DNA of 64,000 bases from Inonotus obliquus (taxonomy: Eukaryota; Basidiomycota; Agaricomycetes; Hymenochaetales; Hymenochaetaceae). Shown piece after piece: positions 1-12,477 of the stretch. Below the pieces are notes generated by a model, which saw nothing but the letters and a program-made list of their open reading frames with translations, did not search any database and was not told the origin of the DNA. The translations under genes and the position numbers were made by a program. The stretch lies in the NCBI GenBank assembly GCA_032164295.1, contig JAJHTX010000002.1:1798001-1862000 (forward strand), in the 5' to 3' direction. How positions within the stretch are numbered: the first letter of the stretch is position 1; every line of letters begins with the position of its first letter.

Positions 1-1
1 G

Positions 2-556
2 GGAAAACCAAACTTCAGTGCCCTTCCAGGCCCATTAGCCGTCCTACGTAATGTCCTTCAAACACATGGATTTCGCGGTCTCTGGCTCGGACAAACGGGT
101 ACGCTAATTCGAGAAACTGGAGGTGCAGTCGCTTGGTTTGGGACGAAAGAGGGGATCTGCGAGTTTCTTCTTCGATGGCGGGAACGGAACCATCACTCAT
201 ACGTACCGGGCGGAGAACCATTGACGAAAAAGGACCTGAGAGCTTGGGAGAGTGCTCTTGCAGGTGCATGTGCAGGAGTAGCGTATAATGTCGTTCTCTT
301 CCCCGCCGACTCAGTCAAGAGTGCCTTACAAACTGCCGAGGAACTTCGTCCGCACGAGCATTCTCATTCCTCTCAATCCGGTAATGGTCGGTCTGGAAGA
401 CTACAGGCGACTTTCTGGGGCACAGCGCGCAATATGTACCGCAGTAAAGGTATTCGCGGGCTATACGCTGGGATGGGCGTCACCGTCGCGCGTGCAATCC
501 CGAGCAACGCAATCATTTTCCTTGTTTACGACGAATTGTCGAAGAGATTTGGATGA
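2..556 (+). CDS. Mitochondrial carrier, ornithine-carrier (AmcA/Ort1) type, 3' part only
   Basis: The frame is open from the left edge to the stop at 554-556, so the N-terminal repeats lie outside the window. Visible are the end of the second carrier repeat (GLWLGQTGTLIRETGG, then AWFGTKEG) and the whole third repeat. The third repeat has the signature FPADSVKS (Px[DE]xx[KR]) and GLYAGMGVTVARAIPSNAI. Such carriers have six membrane helices and exchange solutes across the inner mitochondrial membrane. The GQTGTLIRETGG stretch and WESALAG context are what I recall from fungal AmcA/Ort1 ornithine carriers, but substrate cannot be read from this fragment. A His/Ser-rich insert sits in the matrix loop of repeat three. 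No intron is needed in the visible part. Family is certain; subfamily is likely. Confidence 0.9.
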   Translation, partial: GKPNFSALPGPLAVLRNVLQTHGFRGLWLGQTGTLIRETGGAVAWFGTKEGICEFLLRWRERNHHSYVPGGEPLTKKDLRAWESALAGACAGVAYNVVLFPADSVKSALQTAEELRPHEHSHSSQSGNGRSGRLQATFWGTARNMYRSKGIRGLYAGMGVTVARAIPSNAIIFLVYDELSKRFG

Positions 557-784
557 TCAAAAAGCTAATACTATTTCACGCATTTGAATAGATTTCCGGA
601 GACATGTTTATGTAGGATAATCTTGACGTTATAGACACTTGAGATGATGCCACGCTATACTTGAGTTTTGCAGGGTATTGATAGTTATATTCCACCCATA
701 AATCGACAAGCAATCTATTCCGGAAGTCGTCGTCATGTACTAATATATTTGGGATGCAGCGATAGCTTCCTGACTTCCACCAGC

Positions 785-1252
785 CTACTCATCTTCGTAC
801 CCCTGCACAGGTCGCCTTGGACGTTGAGGTACTACAATAATCAACACGTTATCAGCATCAATTCCAACCACGTGAAACGGATAACAGCCTAGAAACACGT
901 ACAAGGATAAGACGTCGGAATAGGCGGAGTAGGTTTCCAACCAAACGATTGTCGGATAGGCGGGACACCAAAAGCAACAACGGGTCCTGCAAGCCCAAAG
1001 ACAACAGACCAAAGTATTACGGGATTTTCGTGTGCTTGACGTTGCTAGATTCATCATGGGCGTCGAGAAAAGTAACGTAACAGCAGCATCCAGAAAGGTG
1101 GAAGGTGCGCGATATGGTTGTGAAAAGACGAGAGGAAGAGTAGTTGGTTAGCTCATGTCGACTGCACGATGGGACTGAGAAGACAGTATGCGTGAACGTA
1201 CAAGGTAACGATAAGTCGCCTTGAAAGGCGTTCTTAGCGAGGCCAGCGCCAT
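785..1252 (-). CDS. nuo9.5: NADH:ubiquinone oxidoreductase (complex I) 9.5 kDa subunit
   Basis: Three exons on the minus strand, 1252-1202, 1044-903 and 831-785, join in phase to 79 codons plus stop. Both introns start GTACGT and end TAG. Exon 1 gives a short presequence-like start ending RYL. Exon 2 gives AHENPVILWSVVFGLAGP, a single membrane segment, then GVPPIRQSFG. Exon 3 gives the end RPVQGYEDE. This matches the fungal 9.5 kDa accessory subunit as known from Neurospora (RYL..HEKPA..WSV, VPPxR, PxGPRxxLxGYDDE). The protein is a small one-helix inner-membrane subunit of the complex I membrane arm. A naive single-frame reading across 785-1057 is partly out of frame with the real exon 2. Length agrees with the family. 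Confidence 0.88.
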
Positions 1253-1583
1253 CTTAGCTTTGTGCGAGAGCTGAATGGCATTCGCTGGTCTGGTCGTCTG
1301 TGTTCAATTACGTAATATGCTCTCACACTCTCAAGACTTCTATGTTATTCACAACAGTCATACTCGCACTGCGGTTGAACTGCCGAGGCTTACGTCTTTG
1401 CTAATATCCGACCATCTCATTGCATTCTGAAACAGACACAATATACAATCAATTCCTTCCATCTCCTGATGTCCCCCACGCCTAAACTCTTCGGGCTGTT
1501 CGATAAAACACAAGTGACAAGCTTTCGGATTTTCCCATACAAAAACCATTTCCGGGACAATAGCTCATGCGCAAAGCAAATTA
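1253..1583. other. Intergenic, divergence zone
   Basis: Lies between the start of the complex I subunit gene and the last exon of the transporter, both on the minus strand. It must hold the promoter of the former and the 3' untranslated region of the latter. I see no further coding exon; short open frames here match nothing I recognise. Confidence 0.5.
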
Positions 1584-3939
1584 TCATGTCAAGTATCTAA
1601 ACATAGGTGCCTGCAAGTAAAATCCACAAAGAATGAAATTGTATAGTGAACCCCTCAGAAATCGTGACGCATTTGCTTACCTTGTCAGCCAGCTCGCTTG
1701 TATCGACCCTCGCTTCAGATTCTGGCTTGCCATGCACGCGATCTCGGCGACGATTTTCCAGATGGTACGAGATCTATTAGACGACGATGTGAGCTCAAAG
1801 TTTATATATTCCGCGACAGGCCTTCAGCTTACCGATAGAATGAGCGCACAGATTGCAGCGAGGAATTCAAGTGCACAAGTCACTGCATAACGGAACGTTA
1901 TTTAGTGTTGCGAAATACTTGGTTTCCCATCTTGTAACTTACCAGCAAATCCCTTTCTGAGATTCAGATAAAACGTAAGCAAAGACACGCGGATGCACAA
2001 GTTGATCTATGGCTCACATGTATCGCGGTCCTTCATCCGCGGGATAGATGTGCGACCCAAGGACACTTCCGCACTGGCCGATGGCCATGAACATGGGTAT
2101 TCCTGTCGCACGTTTAGTTTCCGAGCCAAGGTTATGGGCATCTTTCGTATGCAAGAAAACAATTCAGGTTAGTTAGCTCTGACATTATCGAACATGCGAG
2201 TAGAGGAATGACTGCTTACACCACGCGATGATAAGCCCAATGGTGGTATATGTTCCGCTCGTGATGCAGAACACGGCGAAGTACTGCGCATGTACGTTGT
2301 TCTGAACCGTCAAGAGAATCCTAGTGACAGGATGTACAAATAGTCATTCGTGACCTTCTCCCAATACGACGCAGGGGATCGCTCACAAGTATCCAATTCC
2401 ACCGACCGCACTCGCAGTAGCCATGAACATTCCTCTATGCTGGAGACGATCCGACGCATACGACATTAGTATTATTACAACTGCAGCTACTGCATATGGT
2501 GGAACGGTTAAGAGCTGAGCAATCGCGTTCGCTAAACATTCGCGTAATGCGATAACTCAGAAGACGATTTGATGGGATTGTGCGAGTTACGTACTGAATC
2601 CGAAGGTCTTGATGATCGTCGGCAGGAATGCAGAGATAGATGCAAGCGCACAGTTGAGGCCGAAATAGATTACACCGCCAACGTGTATCTATCCGAGTTG
2701 TAAGTGTCTTACGAATAATCATAATGGTTGCAGGAAAATGCATACCCTCCAGTCCCTCAGAGCTGCCCAAACATGAGCTTGAAACGTGGTATTCAGATAT
2801 GAACAAAGAAAAACCGCAAACACTCAGCGGCCTACCTTCGTTCACTACCAATCCAGAGTCGCCGCTGATCGCTCTGTTCATACGTGAAATTGCAATCTTC
2901 CGTTCACCCTCGTTAAGAAAGCGTGTCATTTCCGGTCTGTCGGGAAGGAATGCCATCGCAGCGATTCCAAGCAACACGGCTGGAATACCCTATAGTAGTG
3001 GGGAATGAGATGGGGTTCATGCAGAAACACTACTAGTACCTCGATTATGAAGAGGAGTCGCCAGTCTGCTATAGCTGCGTGCGCATGCTGTACTCCGAAT
3101 GCAATCAAACCACCAAATGCACCTGCGACAGCGGCAAAGCCGAACCAATATGCCATACGCAACCCCATCTCATGTTTCGTATAGTAAAGAGCTACGACCA
3201 TCACTAGTATATCAATGGCCACTATGAAATGCGCGCATACGTACATAAGTAGACTGGTATACCAGGACCGAAGCCTGCTTCGAAAACGCCTAAGCCAATT
3301 CGAGCAACTAACAGGCCCGGAAAGTTAAATGCGGCTGCCTATAAAGACATGATTAAAGCAACGAAAAGGATAGCTTTCAAACCAACCATGAGTGTCGAGC
3401 ACACACCCCATCCGATCCCTGCCGCTCCTAGCCATAGCCGGGGCGGAAATAGTTTTGCTACCACAGTTGCGGGGACTTGGCACAAGATCTAATTATGAGA
3501 CAAGATAAGTACGAGGAATCGTGAATTGAGCAGCAAAATAGATTCATAAGGTAGCGTCATCTCACATATGAGAAGTAAAAGGCAGAGAATACCCAGTCAT
3601 ACTTTACACCAGTTGGATCTCCGTTAAGCGTATCTTCAGGAAGTCCTTGTAGACGCGCATTACCCAAGTTTGATCTGTCCAAGACTTTACGCGACGTCAG
3701 CGATGAATGAGGTCCGCGCAATCATACCGAGCTCGCAACGTACAAGCGAAGAGATACATCAGGCAGGCAATCGGAAGAATACGTCCATCGAGCTTCCTGA
3801 CCAGCCTACGTTCTTCATCAGATATGATCAGGTCCTTTCCTCCCTCCAACCCAGACTCCCCCGCCTCTTCTGAGCTGACATCCTGTTTGATCTCAAGATC
3901 ACCTTTTTCAGGGCCACCGTCGCCTTTGAAGGAACTCAT
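1584..3939 (-). CDS. Major facilitator superfamily anion:cation symporter, Dal5/allantoate permease type
   Basis: Fifteen exons join in phase to 502 codons plus stop: 3939-3744, 3684-3566, 3488-3387, 3338-3245, 3203-3040, 2989-2836, 2777-2746, 2688-2595, 2531-2387, 2320-2220, 2141-2018, 1956-1943, 1882-1833, 1773-1681, 1610-1584. After an acidic cytosolic N-terminus come RKLDGRILPI, then FAFLDRSNLGNARL, the hallmark of the Dal5 family. Later landmarks are CQVPATVVAKLFPPRLWL, FLPDRPE in the central loop, IGQCGSVLGSHIYP and GPRYIKGF. Twelve membrane helices are expected in the plasma membrane. Family members import allantoate, nicotinate, biotin or similar small acids; the substrate here is unknown. 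One exon is only 14 nt. The intron after exon 3 starts GTTGGT. The start was chosen because MSSFKGDG is the first in-frame ATG next to the conserved region. Gene appears intact. Confidence 0.93.
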
Positions 3940-4728
3940 GGTGGGCGGAAGGAAAAGGGAATCGGATATTGAACGTGGCCACGTCCAATTGACCCCCTTG
4001 CAAAAAGCGCGGGGAGATAGAGATCTCGTAAAGCTCCTCACATGACGCCTTGTATTTGTTCAGAACAGCGATCTGAATCAAACAATGCTATTTTTATCGT
4101 GGGAGGGGACTCCATTCTTGCGCAGGGAAAACACTCGGGCTTGCTCTCTCCCGTACTCCACTTGCCACTCATCCCTGTAAACGAAAACCATCCCTCAGAA
4201 GAGCTTTACTAGAAATGAAACGGAATCTCACGTCGCAAACTTTGCGGCCTATAATCAAGGTTAAGTTTGACTCACAGATACGAGCATGCGGATTCACGAA
4301 AAAGTTTTGCATAATAGCACCAATCGGACCGAACGGCCATGTCGAGTTCCATCCGAATAGCTTCAGTAGGCCGCATAGAGTGGGCTCAGTTCAGTGCTCG
4401 GAGAAAACTTCCTGGTGAAGGTTGGAAGCGAGGACTCCGATGACTTGGCTAAGGAGTATTCGTACATATTGTTAGTTATTTGATTATATTTGTACCGAGA
4501 TGTATTTTAGCGATGCACGCACGATGCACGACGAAACATCACTCGCAGTCTTCATGTGGCCAATGAAGGGAGATCCTTGGCTATGTCCCCTCGGTTACTA
4601 CCAAAAGAGTACCGAGTTTCATGCATCGGTCCTTCCCTTGCCCTCGATTAGCATGAATTTGCCATGGAAATCCACAGTTATACAAGGGTAAATAACATGA
4701 CTAAACTTGCATCTTTCCCGAAACTCGT
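3940..4728. other. Intergenic between transporter and DUF1348 gene
   Basis: Holds the upstream region of the transporter (minus strand) and the 3' flank of the DUF1348 gene. No coding exon recognised on either strand. GATA cores occur in the first 200 bases upstream of the transporter start, which would fit nitrogen control of a Dal5-type permease, but such short motifs are expected by chance. Confidence 0.4.
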
Positions 4729-5369
4729 TCACCAGTGTTTCTCGCTGATAGACACTTTGTCCACTTCCTCATCTGTCATGTCCTCGGTAAAGAAACGTTC
4801 ATGCTCTGCAATCTTGACATTGTTTCCGCTCATCTGCCTCTTTGTCATTAGTCCATCTGCATTGAACGTCCAATCTTCTGTGTGCACTTGCGTGAAATGG
4901 ACACCCAAGAATAGTACGTAGGAAAGGACGACTGACCGAGACCATAACACCTATACCAACTCTGTTCGGCTTCATCATAGAACTCGTACCAGAACTGTAC
5001 AGCAATCTTGTTGTCGGTCCACGCGAACAGTTCTTTCCTAAGTCTAAATAGTATCAAATCATTGATATTCTAGTACGAGAACGAGGAAGCACTGACTTGT
5101 AGCGTGTTTCCTTCTGCCATTTCTTTGTGAGGAAATTAACTATTTGTTCCCTCCCGTGTGGATACTGGTCCCTGTTGCGCCAGATGCTGTCGTGTGTATA
5201 CGCTTGACAAACTTTCGCAGGATCGCGCGTGTTCCACAGCTTCTGTGCTAGTTTGACCTTTTCTAACCACCATGGTAAGGCAAGAATTTATACCATATAG
5301 TTGATGATGACTCTCACCGTGTGCAGACTCTTTGGTAAAAGGAGGGAGAGGAGGGCGCTTATACGACAT
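4729..5369 (-). CDS. DUF1348 / SnoaL-like (NTF2-fold) protein
   Basis: Four exons on the minus strand (5369-5318, 5262-5097, 5037-4937, 4877-4729) join in phase to 155 codons plus stop. The product begins MSYKRPPLPPF and continues with KLWNTRDPAKV, SIWRNRDQYPHGR, ELFAWTDNKIAVQFWYE and the conserved tail EDWTFNADGLMTKRQ. Order, spacing and total length match DUF1348, small cupped alpha+beta proteins of the SnoaL/NTF2 superfamily. The family has no firmly known reaction. An upstream in-frame ATG at 5432 would add 21 residues. I prefer 5369 because family members start just before the PPLPPF stretch. No signal peptide or membrane segment is visible. The gene looks intact. Confidence 0.9.
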
Positions 5370-6364
5370 TGAGGTCGACACAATGCAGGGAGTGCTTGTG
5401 ACTGCTGAGGGCCCGCGAGAAGGGTGGAGCATCGAGAAATATTAATAACGTTTCATGCCCCTGCCGAACTTCTTGAACTTCTCATCCAGTCGCAGCCCTT
5501 ACCAACTTTCCTCCGGCTTATACACATCAAAGGCAAAAGTATGAGTAATGCAAGCAGAAATTGGTGGACGACGCGATACCTCAAGGGACTCAGAGCCATC
5601 TGTGAACTGACCAACAGTACCTAGGCCTTGCCAAAGCAATTGAAAGCACTCAGTTGAAGATCAGAACGTTCTTCCGTCAAGAATGTGACTGAATCCGGGG
5701 TACCATCACCTCACTCGGCACGGCCGCTACCAATAATACCGTCGGTTCTGGTTCGGTGATTTAGTAAAGGTAAGTAAATATCAAATTGCAAGTGAAGCAC
5801 TACAACTTGAGGGTAGGTTCTGCTTGCTCAGGTGGCACGTGGTTCGCGTCAACATGGGATCAACTTCAAATAAATCGCGTTCAAATGCTTCACGTACATT
5901 TCTCCGCGAGTAAACCAGAGAGATTGCTTCGTGCTGATTTCCATTATACCAAGTAGGAATCTATAGGCAACGCTGAAGAAAATGCGGGTCTTCTTTTTGT
6001 GTAAGGGAACGCTGTGCATGGAGGACGTAAGGTAAGCATAGAACTCCCAGCTTGTCGGTGATGGGCCTTACAGGATCGCTTTTATTCCAAGCAGGATAGG
6101 ATGATAGTTTATCCCTGATCCCAATTACCTTCAACTCCTTGATTACCGTCTCTCAATGGACTCGCCAAGGACGTTCACGGAGCCAGATGGTCTATTCCGA
6201 GCAGCCTCGTATACATAGTTCACGGCACTTTCGGAGCGGTTATTTATTCCTCCATTATCTTCTCGTACTTCTGGAATCTTAGGAGTACGTATGGGAAATT
6301 TATCCTTCCAGCTACTCTTATCTCCACGCTCTACGTCCTTGGACCTACTTGTCGAGAATCCGTG
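5370..6364. other. Non-coding spacer with upstream block of the monooxygenase repeat
   Basis: The left part is the 5' flank of the DUF1348 gene. From about 5817 rightward the sequence is related to the regions just upstream of the second and third monooxygenase genes (shared stretches such as the block around TTTCTCCGCGA and the one around CCTTGGACCTACTTGTCGAGAA just before the start codon). The duplicated unit therefore includes about 550 bp of putative promoter. No protein recognised. Confidence 0.55.
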
Positions 6365-8163
6365 ATGACTCCACGACTTAGATTGGCTGTTTGGTACGTC
6401 GCTCCGTTATCTGGAATGCTGGCAAAACATATCTCAATAGTGAATTCAGCGGTGGTGGCATTGGTGGTCTATCTTTGGCCGTAGTCCTGGCTAAGCATTG
6501 CAACGATGTCGATATCAACGTGTATGAATCAAAGGCTCAATTCACGGAGATAGGTGCAGGAGTCTCAATCTGGAACCGGACGCTGGCCATTTTTCAGTCA
6601 CTCGGTCTAGATGCCGAACTAGGAAAAGCGGTGGGGAAGGTTCCGGTGAGGAAGATGGGTAAGTCGACTTCGTCGCTCATGGCCAAACTGGTGCTGACTG
6701 CTCGCAAGAACCCGCGAGTTGCTACAGGAAAAGTGATCAGGAAACGAGAGGCACAGACTTCAAAACACTCGTCGTTCCTTGTGAGAATAGGCTCACCGTT
6801 ATAAGACTTCATAACTTCTTACACTACTATCGACTGTAACAGACGGTACGATGTCCGCTCATCGTGCAGACATGCTCAAGATCCTTGTTGACGCCCTGCC
6901 ACCTCCAGCAATGTTTCACGCACATCTCAATAAACGGCTTATCTCATATGTGGCAAAGGACAGCTCCATTATTCTTACCTTCGCCGACGGCACTTCTGCA
7001 GAAGCCGACGTTTTGATTGGTGCGGATGGAATAAAGTCAGTAGTGCGTAGTACCATGTTTACAGCGCTTGCCGAGAAGGCCAACGGAGAAGAGAAGGAAG
7101 AATTGAAGAGATTCGTGAATGCAAATTGGGCCGGACTCTACGCATATCGCGCACTCATCCCAACGGAGAAGCTACTCGAGAAAGTACCTGACCATCGGGC
7201 AGCCACCGACATGATGTTTGTACGTCCTTTCTTAACAACGATTCACTTCGCACTAATAACGACGTGTAATAGTGGTGCGGAAAGAACAAGGTATGCGGTG
7301 GTTGACTCCACCTTGGAAATGAACTGTAACCCAATGTAATCATGCAACAGCACGTCGTTTCATATCCTATTTCTCAAGGCCGCATCGTCAACATCGTACC
7401 ATTTGTGACAGTAGCCGGAGATGACCGAAAACCGTACGATGGGCCTGCGGTTATTGATGTACCCAAGCAAGAGATGTTGGATCTATACAAAGGCTGGGAA
7501 CCGGAAGTTCTGCAGCTTCTCAGTGTACAGATTTACATAATCTCGCATGGTTCTCACTCACAAACAGTTGATTGCTAGTGCGCTGAAAACGTGACCAAGT
7601 GGGCAATCAGTCATACCCGTGGTGTACCTACCTACATCAACGGCCGAGTGGCCCTTCTGGGAGATGCCGTAAGTGAGATTCATCGATCTCTGTGTTCTCC
7701 TGGAAACTGAACGCTGGGTTTAGGCGCACGCAATGACTCCTCACCTCGGTGCAGGTGCCGGACAGGCTATCGAAGTAAGTATGTTGTTCCTAGAGTTTAC
7801 TGATCGAAATTTATATCGTTACAGGACGCTTTCATTCTCGGGAAGTTACTCGCATCTCCACTCGTTACTACTTCAAACCTCCCTTCTGTGCTCAGAATTT
7901 ACGATGCAGTGCGCCGACCGTTCGCGAATGAAGTTGTCGATCGTGCGTATTCCGTAGGACTTCTGTCGGATTTCCTGGGCCTTCCTGAAAGTATTGATGA
8001 ATCGCGTCTCAATGACGGTTCCAAGGAGGAGCTTGACAAGCTCGGACGGGAGATAGAGAAAATATGGGATATACATTTTGCTTCACTTCCGGATGATGAC
8101 TGGAAGGAAGCGGAGAGAATGTTGAGGGAGTTGGAACCTCGTCCAACGGCAGGGAAATTGTGA
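6365..8163 (+). CDS. FAD-dependent monooxygenase, salicylate-hydroxylase-like, copy 1
   Basis: Nine exons (6365-6393, 6450-6658, 6709-6780, 6843-7219, 7273-7290, 7351-7524, 7579-7668, 7724-7774, 7825-8163) join in phase to 452 codons plus stop. The first intron splits the dinucleotide-binding loop: exon 1 MTPRLRLAV joins exon 2 to give CGGGIGGLSLAVVLA (GxGxxG). Further landmarks are YRKSDQET, MSAHRADMLKILVDALP, GADGIKSVVR (DG motif) and GDAAHAMTPHLGAGAGQAIEDA (GD motif), all typical of class A flavoprotein hydroxylases. These use NAD(P)H and O2 to hydroxylate aromatic substrates. The substrate is unknown. Exon 5 is only 18 nt. This copy differs slightly from copies 2 and 3, for example LLSCAEN instead of LLGCVEN, but shows no defect. 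Confidence 0.93.
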
Positions 8164-8361
8164 TCGGAAAGGATGGGATCGGTTGGAATGAATTTTAGGG
8201 TAAAGAAAGGGAATGCGTGTATGTACCTGTAGATTTTGAACACGGCGTGAAAAATAGTAAATCGGAGGGGGGTAGTCACCAAATTTACTATTAGTATTAT
8301 TACTATTAGGCCACACCCCAAGTTCTGTTTGCTCACGTGGTTTGCGTCACCGCGTCACCAA

Positions 8362-9385
8362 TGGGGAGTGGCAATCCCTATCAAAAAAAGACCGTTCTCA
8401 CGGTCTATGCCGCGTCGTGCCGGAGCTCGCTTAAGCATAAGCGATGACCGGTTTTTGAGAGACACATTCGACTCCATGTAACCCTCCCACATCACAAAGA
8501 TCACTAGTATTAAGTGTGTATATCATGTCTTTGATGTCTTTAGACCAATATCTTCAAAAAAGAAATTGACTTTTACTAAAATCCGCCGAGATATTGTATA
8601 GTTTTAGGTCATATCTAAGGAACTAGATAATTTCTTGAAAATTTTTTCTCAAAAAAATGAAGATAGTCATGAAACAATGCGATTTGTACATTTACATGGA
8701 AATCATTGAGAAATTCGGTGAGTTCTGAGTGTTCGAAGAGTGCATTGAATCTCACCGAATAAAGGAAAGCTCTGTCACGTGACATTGCATTTGTATGGGT
8801 GCACGAACCAGCAAAAGAGCAATAATGCAAGAAAATATTGCAAAATGTCTGTAAGCACAAAATTCATTTGATAAGTCAAGTAAATATACCATGGTACCTG
8901 TACAAGCTCCAAAAATGCCATCAATGATACTGCATAGTGCTTATCTTACTCTTTCTCAGAGATGCATACAGTGACACCATCTACATCAAGGAATCAGTAT
9001 AGCAAGCTTTAAAATACAGCAGATAGTATGATTCTGATATATTAATATTAGAAAGTCACTGTGTATACAAATGAATAACCAGCAACATCACCAAAGACCT
9101 TGTTCAAGACCATGAGTACTGCTGTCCGGTAATAATCTACAATAAAACATGCTATGTATGCTCATTTTTGTCTTAATTTGTCTAGTATCATATCAAGTGA
9201 ATGTCTTTATTTAATTCTCTGGCATATTTCTCATAAAATTCTAATTATCTGGTCTCATGAAGGATTGGTGCATTGTATCGAAAGGCGGTAAATATGGATC
9301 ACTGTTTCTTACCATATATGGTAGATGTTACAACTCCGCTTGAAAAAAGGGGGCTCGCGCGGCACTTGGAGATTGCCACTCCCCA
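8362..9385. mobile_element. Non-autonomous DNA transposon (MITE-like) between monooxygenase copies 1 and 2
   Basis: A 1,024-bp AT-rich insert with perfect 15-bp terminal inverted repeats: TGGGGAGTGGCAATC at 8362-8376 and its reverse complement at 9371-9385. It is flanked by the 7-bp direct repeat TCACCAA (8355-8361 and 9386-9392). Removing element plus one duplication (1,031 bp) makes the spacing of gene copies 1 and 2 equal to that of copies 2 and 3 (2,541 bp). It therefore landed after, or in only one of, the tandem units. Subterminal GC-rich blocks near both ends add imperfect inverted similarity. No transposase is encoded; an 81-codon minus frame at 8615-8860 is probably chance. Confidence 0.85.
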
Positions 9386-9936
9386 TCACCAATCATTGAA
9401 TCATTGAATCAAGTCGCGTTCGTTTACCTTTGTTGGTCCATGTTACGGTTCCGCCAAGGAATCGTCCGTTATAATGGTACATACACGTACCAATGGCTTT
9501 CTCCGCGAACAGAACAGAGAGATTGCTTTGTGGTGATATCTATCATTCCATGTAGGAATCACGGGTCTTTCTTTTTGTGTAAGGGAATGCTGTGCCTAGA
9601 CAGGATGAGGACGCAAGGTAAGCATAGAGCCTCTCAGCTCGTCGGTGACGGACCTTACAGGATCGCTTTTAATTCATTCAGGATAGGGTGATAGTTTATC
9701 CCTGACCTCAACCCAGTTACCTTGATTTACCGTCTCTCGATGGGCTCGCCAAGGACTTTCACGGAGCCAGATGGTCTATTCTGAGCTGCCTCATACATGG
9801 TGCACGGCACTTTCGGAGCGGTTATTTATTCCTCCAGTGTCTTCTCGTACTTATGAAATATTAAGAGGATCATATGGGAACTTATCCTCTTATCTCTACG
9901 CTATACGTCCTTGGACCTACTTGTCGAGAATCCATG

Positions 9937-11743
9937 ATGAGCCCGCGACTTAGATTGGCTGTTTGGTACGTCGCTCCGTTCTCTGGAATGCTGGAAAAAC
10001 ATATATCAATAGTGAATTCAGCGGTGGTGGTATTGGTGGTCTATCTCTGGCCGTAGTCCTGGCTAAGCATTGCAACGATGTCGATATCAACGTGTATGAA
10101 TCAAAGGCTCAATTCACGGAAATAGGTGCAGGAGTCTCAATCTGGAACCGGACGCTGGCTATTTTGCATTCACTCGGTCTAGATGACGAAGTAGGAAGAG
10201 CAGTAGGGAAGGTGCCAGTGAAGACTATGGGTAAGTCGATTTCGTCGCTCATGGCCAAACTGTTGCTGACTGCTCGCAAGAACCCGCGAACTACTACAGG
10301 AAAAGTGATCAGGAAACGAGAGGCATAGATTTCAAAACACTCGTCGTCCCTTGTGAGAATAGGCTCCCCATTCTAAGACTTCATAACTTCTTACATTATT
10401 ATCGACTGTAACAGATGGTGCGATGTCCGCTCATCGTGCAGACATGCTCAAGATCCTTGTTGACGCCCTGCCACCTCCAGCAATGTTTCACGCACATCTC
10501 AATAAACGGCTTATCTCATATGTGGCAAAGGACAGCTCCATTATTCTTACCTTCGCCGACGGCACTTCTGCAGAAGCCGACGTTTTGATTGGTGCGGATG
10601 GAATAAAGTCAGTAGTGCGTAGTACCATGTTTACAGCGCTTGCCGAGAAGGCCAAAGGAGACGAGAAGGAAGAATTGAAGAGATCCGTGAATGCAAATTG
10701 GGCCGGACTCTACGTATACCGCTCACTCATCCCAACGGAGAAGCTACTTGAGAAAGCACCCGACCATCGGGCAGCTACCGATATGATGATTGTACGTCCG
10801 ACTTTCTTAACAATGAGTCACTTCGCACCATAAACGCTATGCATTAGTGGTGCGGAAAGAACAAGGTATGCAGTGGTTGACTCTACCTTGAAATGAACTG
10901 TAATCCAATGTAATCATACAACAGCACGTTATCTCATATCCTATTTCTCAAGGCCGCATTGTCAACGTCGCACCAGTTGTGACAATAGCCGGAGATGACC
11001 GAAAACCGTACGATGGGCCTGCGGTTATTGATGTACCCAAACAAGAGATGTTAGATCTGTACAAAGGCTGGGAACCGGAAGTTCTGCAGCTTCTCGGTGT
11101 ACGGCTCTGCAAATTCTCGCATAGTTCTTCTCGCTGACAAACAGTTGACGAATGTTAGTGCGTTGAAAACGTGACCAAGTGGGCAATCAGTCATACCCGT
11201 GGTGTACCTACCTACATCAACGGCCGAGTGGCCCTTCTGGGAGATGCTGTAAATGAGATTCACCAATCTCTGTGTTCTGCTTGAAACTGAATACCGGCTT
11301 CAGGCGCACGCAATGACTCCTCACCTCGGTGCAGGTGCCGGACAGGCTATCGAAGTAAGTATATTATTCCTAGAATCTATTAATCGAAACTTATGCCGTT
11401 ACAGGACGCTTTCATTCTCGGAAGGCTACTCGCATCTCCACTCGTTACTACTTTGAATCTCCCTTCTGTGCTCAGAATCTACGACGCAGTGCGCCGACCG
11501 TTCGCGAATGAAGTTGTCGATCGTGCGTATTCTGTAGGACTCCTATTGGATTTCATGGGCCTTCCTGAGAGTATTGATGAATCGCGTCTCAATGACGGTT
11601 CCAAGGATGAGCTTGACAAGCTCGGACAGGAAATAGAGAAAATATGGGATATACAATTTGCTTCACTTCCGGATGATGACTGGAAGGAGGCAGAGAAAAT
11701 GTTGAGGGAGTTGGAATCTCGCCCAACGGCAGGGAAATTGTGA
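9937..11743 (+). CDS. FAD-dependent monooxygenase, salicylate-hydroxylase-like, copy 2
   Basis: Same nine-exon structure as copy 1, beginning MSPRLRLAV|CGGGIGG. A second in-frame ATG lies three bases upstream, at 9934, and could be used instead. All splice sites checked keep frame: ATGG|GTAAGT..GCAAG, CCTT|GTGAGA, ATT|GTACGT, AAG|GTATGC, GGT|GTACGG, GCT|GTAAAT, GAA|GTAAGT. The DG motif (GADGIKSVVR) and GD motif region (GDA|AHAMTPHLGAGAGQAIE) are intact. Differences from copy 1 are scattered substitutions such as ILHSLGLDDEVGRAVGKVPVKTM and PANYYRKSDQ. Exon 4 is almost identical in all three copies. Predicted role as for copy 1: NAD(P)H-dependent hydroxylation of an unknown aromatic substrate. 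Confidence 0.92.
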
Positions 11744-12477
11744 GTGGAAAGGATGGGATTGTTCGGACCTAGGTTTCAATGAAACTTAGGGTAAAGAAAG
11801 GGAATGCATGTATGTACTTGTAGATTTTGAACACGGTGGGCAAAATAGAAAAATCGGAGGGGGGTCACCACACATAGGCCACACCCCATGGTTCTGTTTT
11901 GCTCACGTGGTTTACGTCACCAATCGAGTCGCGTTCGTTCACGTTCACCTTTCTTGGTCAATGTTACGATTCTGCCAAGGAATCGTCCGTTATATGGTAC
12001 ATACTTCACGTACCAATGCATTTCTCCGCGAATACAACAGAGAGATTGCCTTGTGGTGATATCTATCATTCCAAGTAGGAATCTACAGGCAATGCTGGAG
12101 CAAACACGGGTCTTTGTTTTTGTGCAAGGAAATGCTGTGCGTGGACAGGACGAGGACGCAAGGTGAGCAAAGAACCTCTCAGCTCGTCGGTGACGGGCCT
12201 AACAGAATCGTTTTTAATACAATCAGGATAGGGTGATAGTTTATCCCTGACCTCAACCCAGTTACCTTGATTTATCGTCTCTCGATGGACTCGCCAAGGA
12301 CTTTCACGGAGCCAGATGGTCTATTCTGAGCTGCCTCATACATAATTCACGGCACTTTTGGAGCGGCTACTTATTCCAGTGTCTTCTCGTACTTATGAAA
12401 TATTATGGGAACTTATCCTCCCAGTTACTCTTATCTCTACGCTCTACGTCCTTGGACCTACTTGTCGAGAATCCGTG

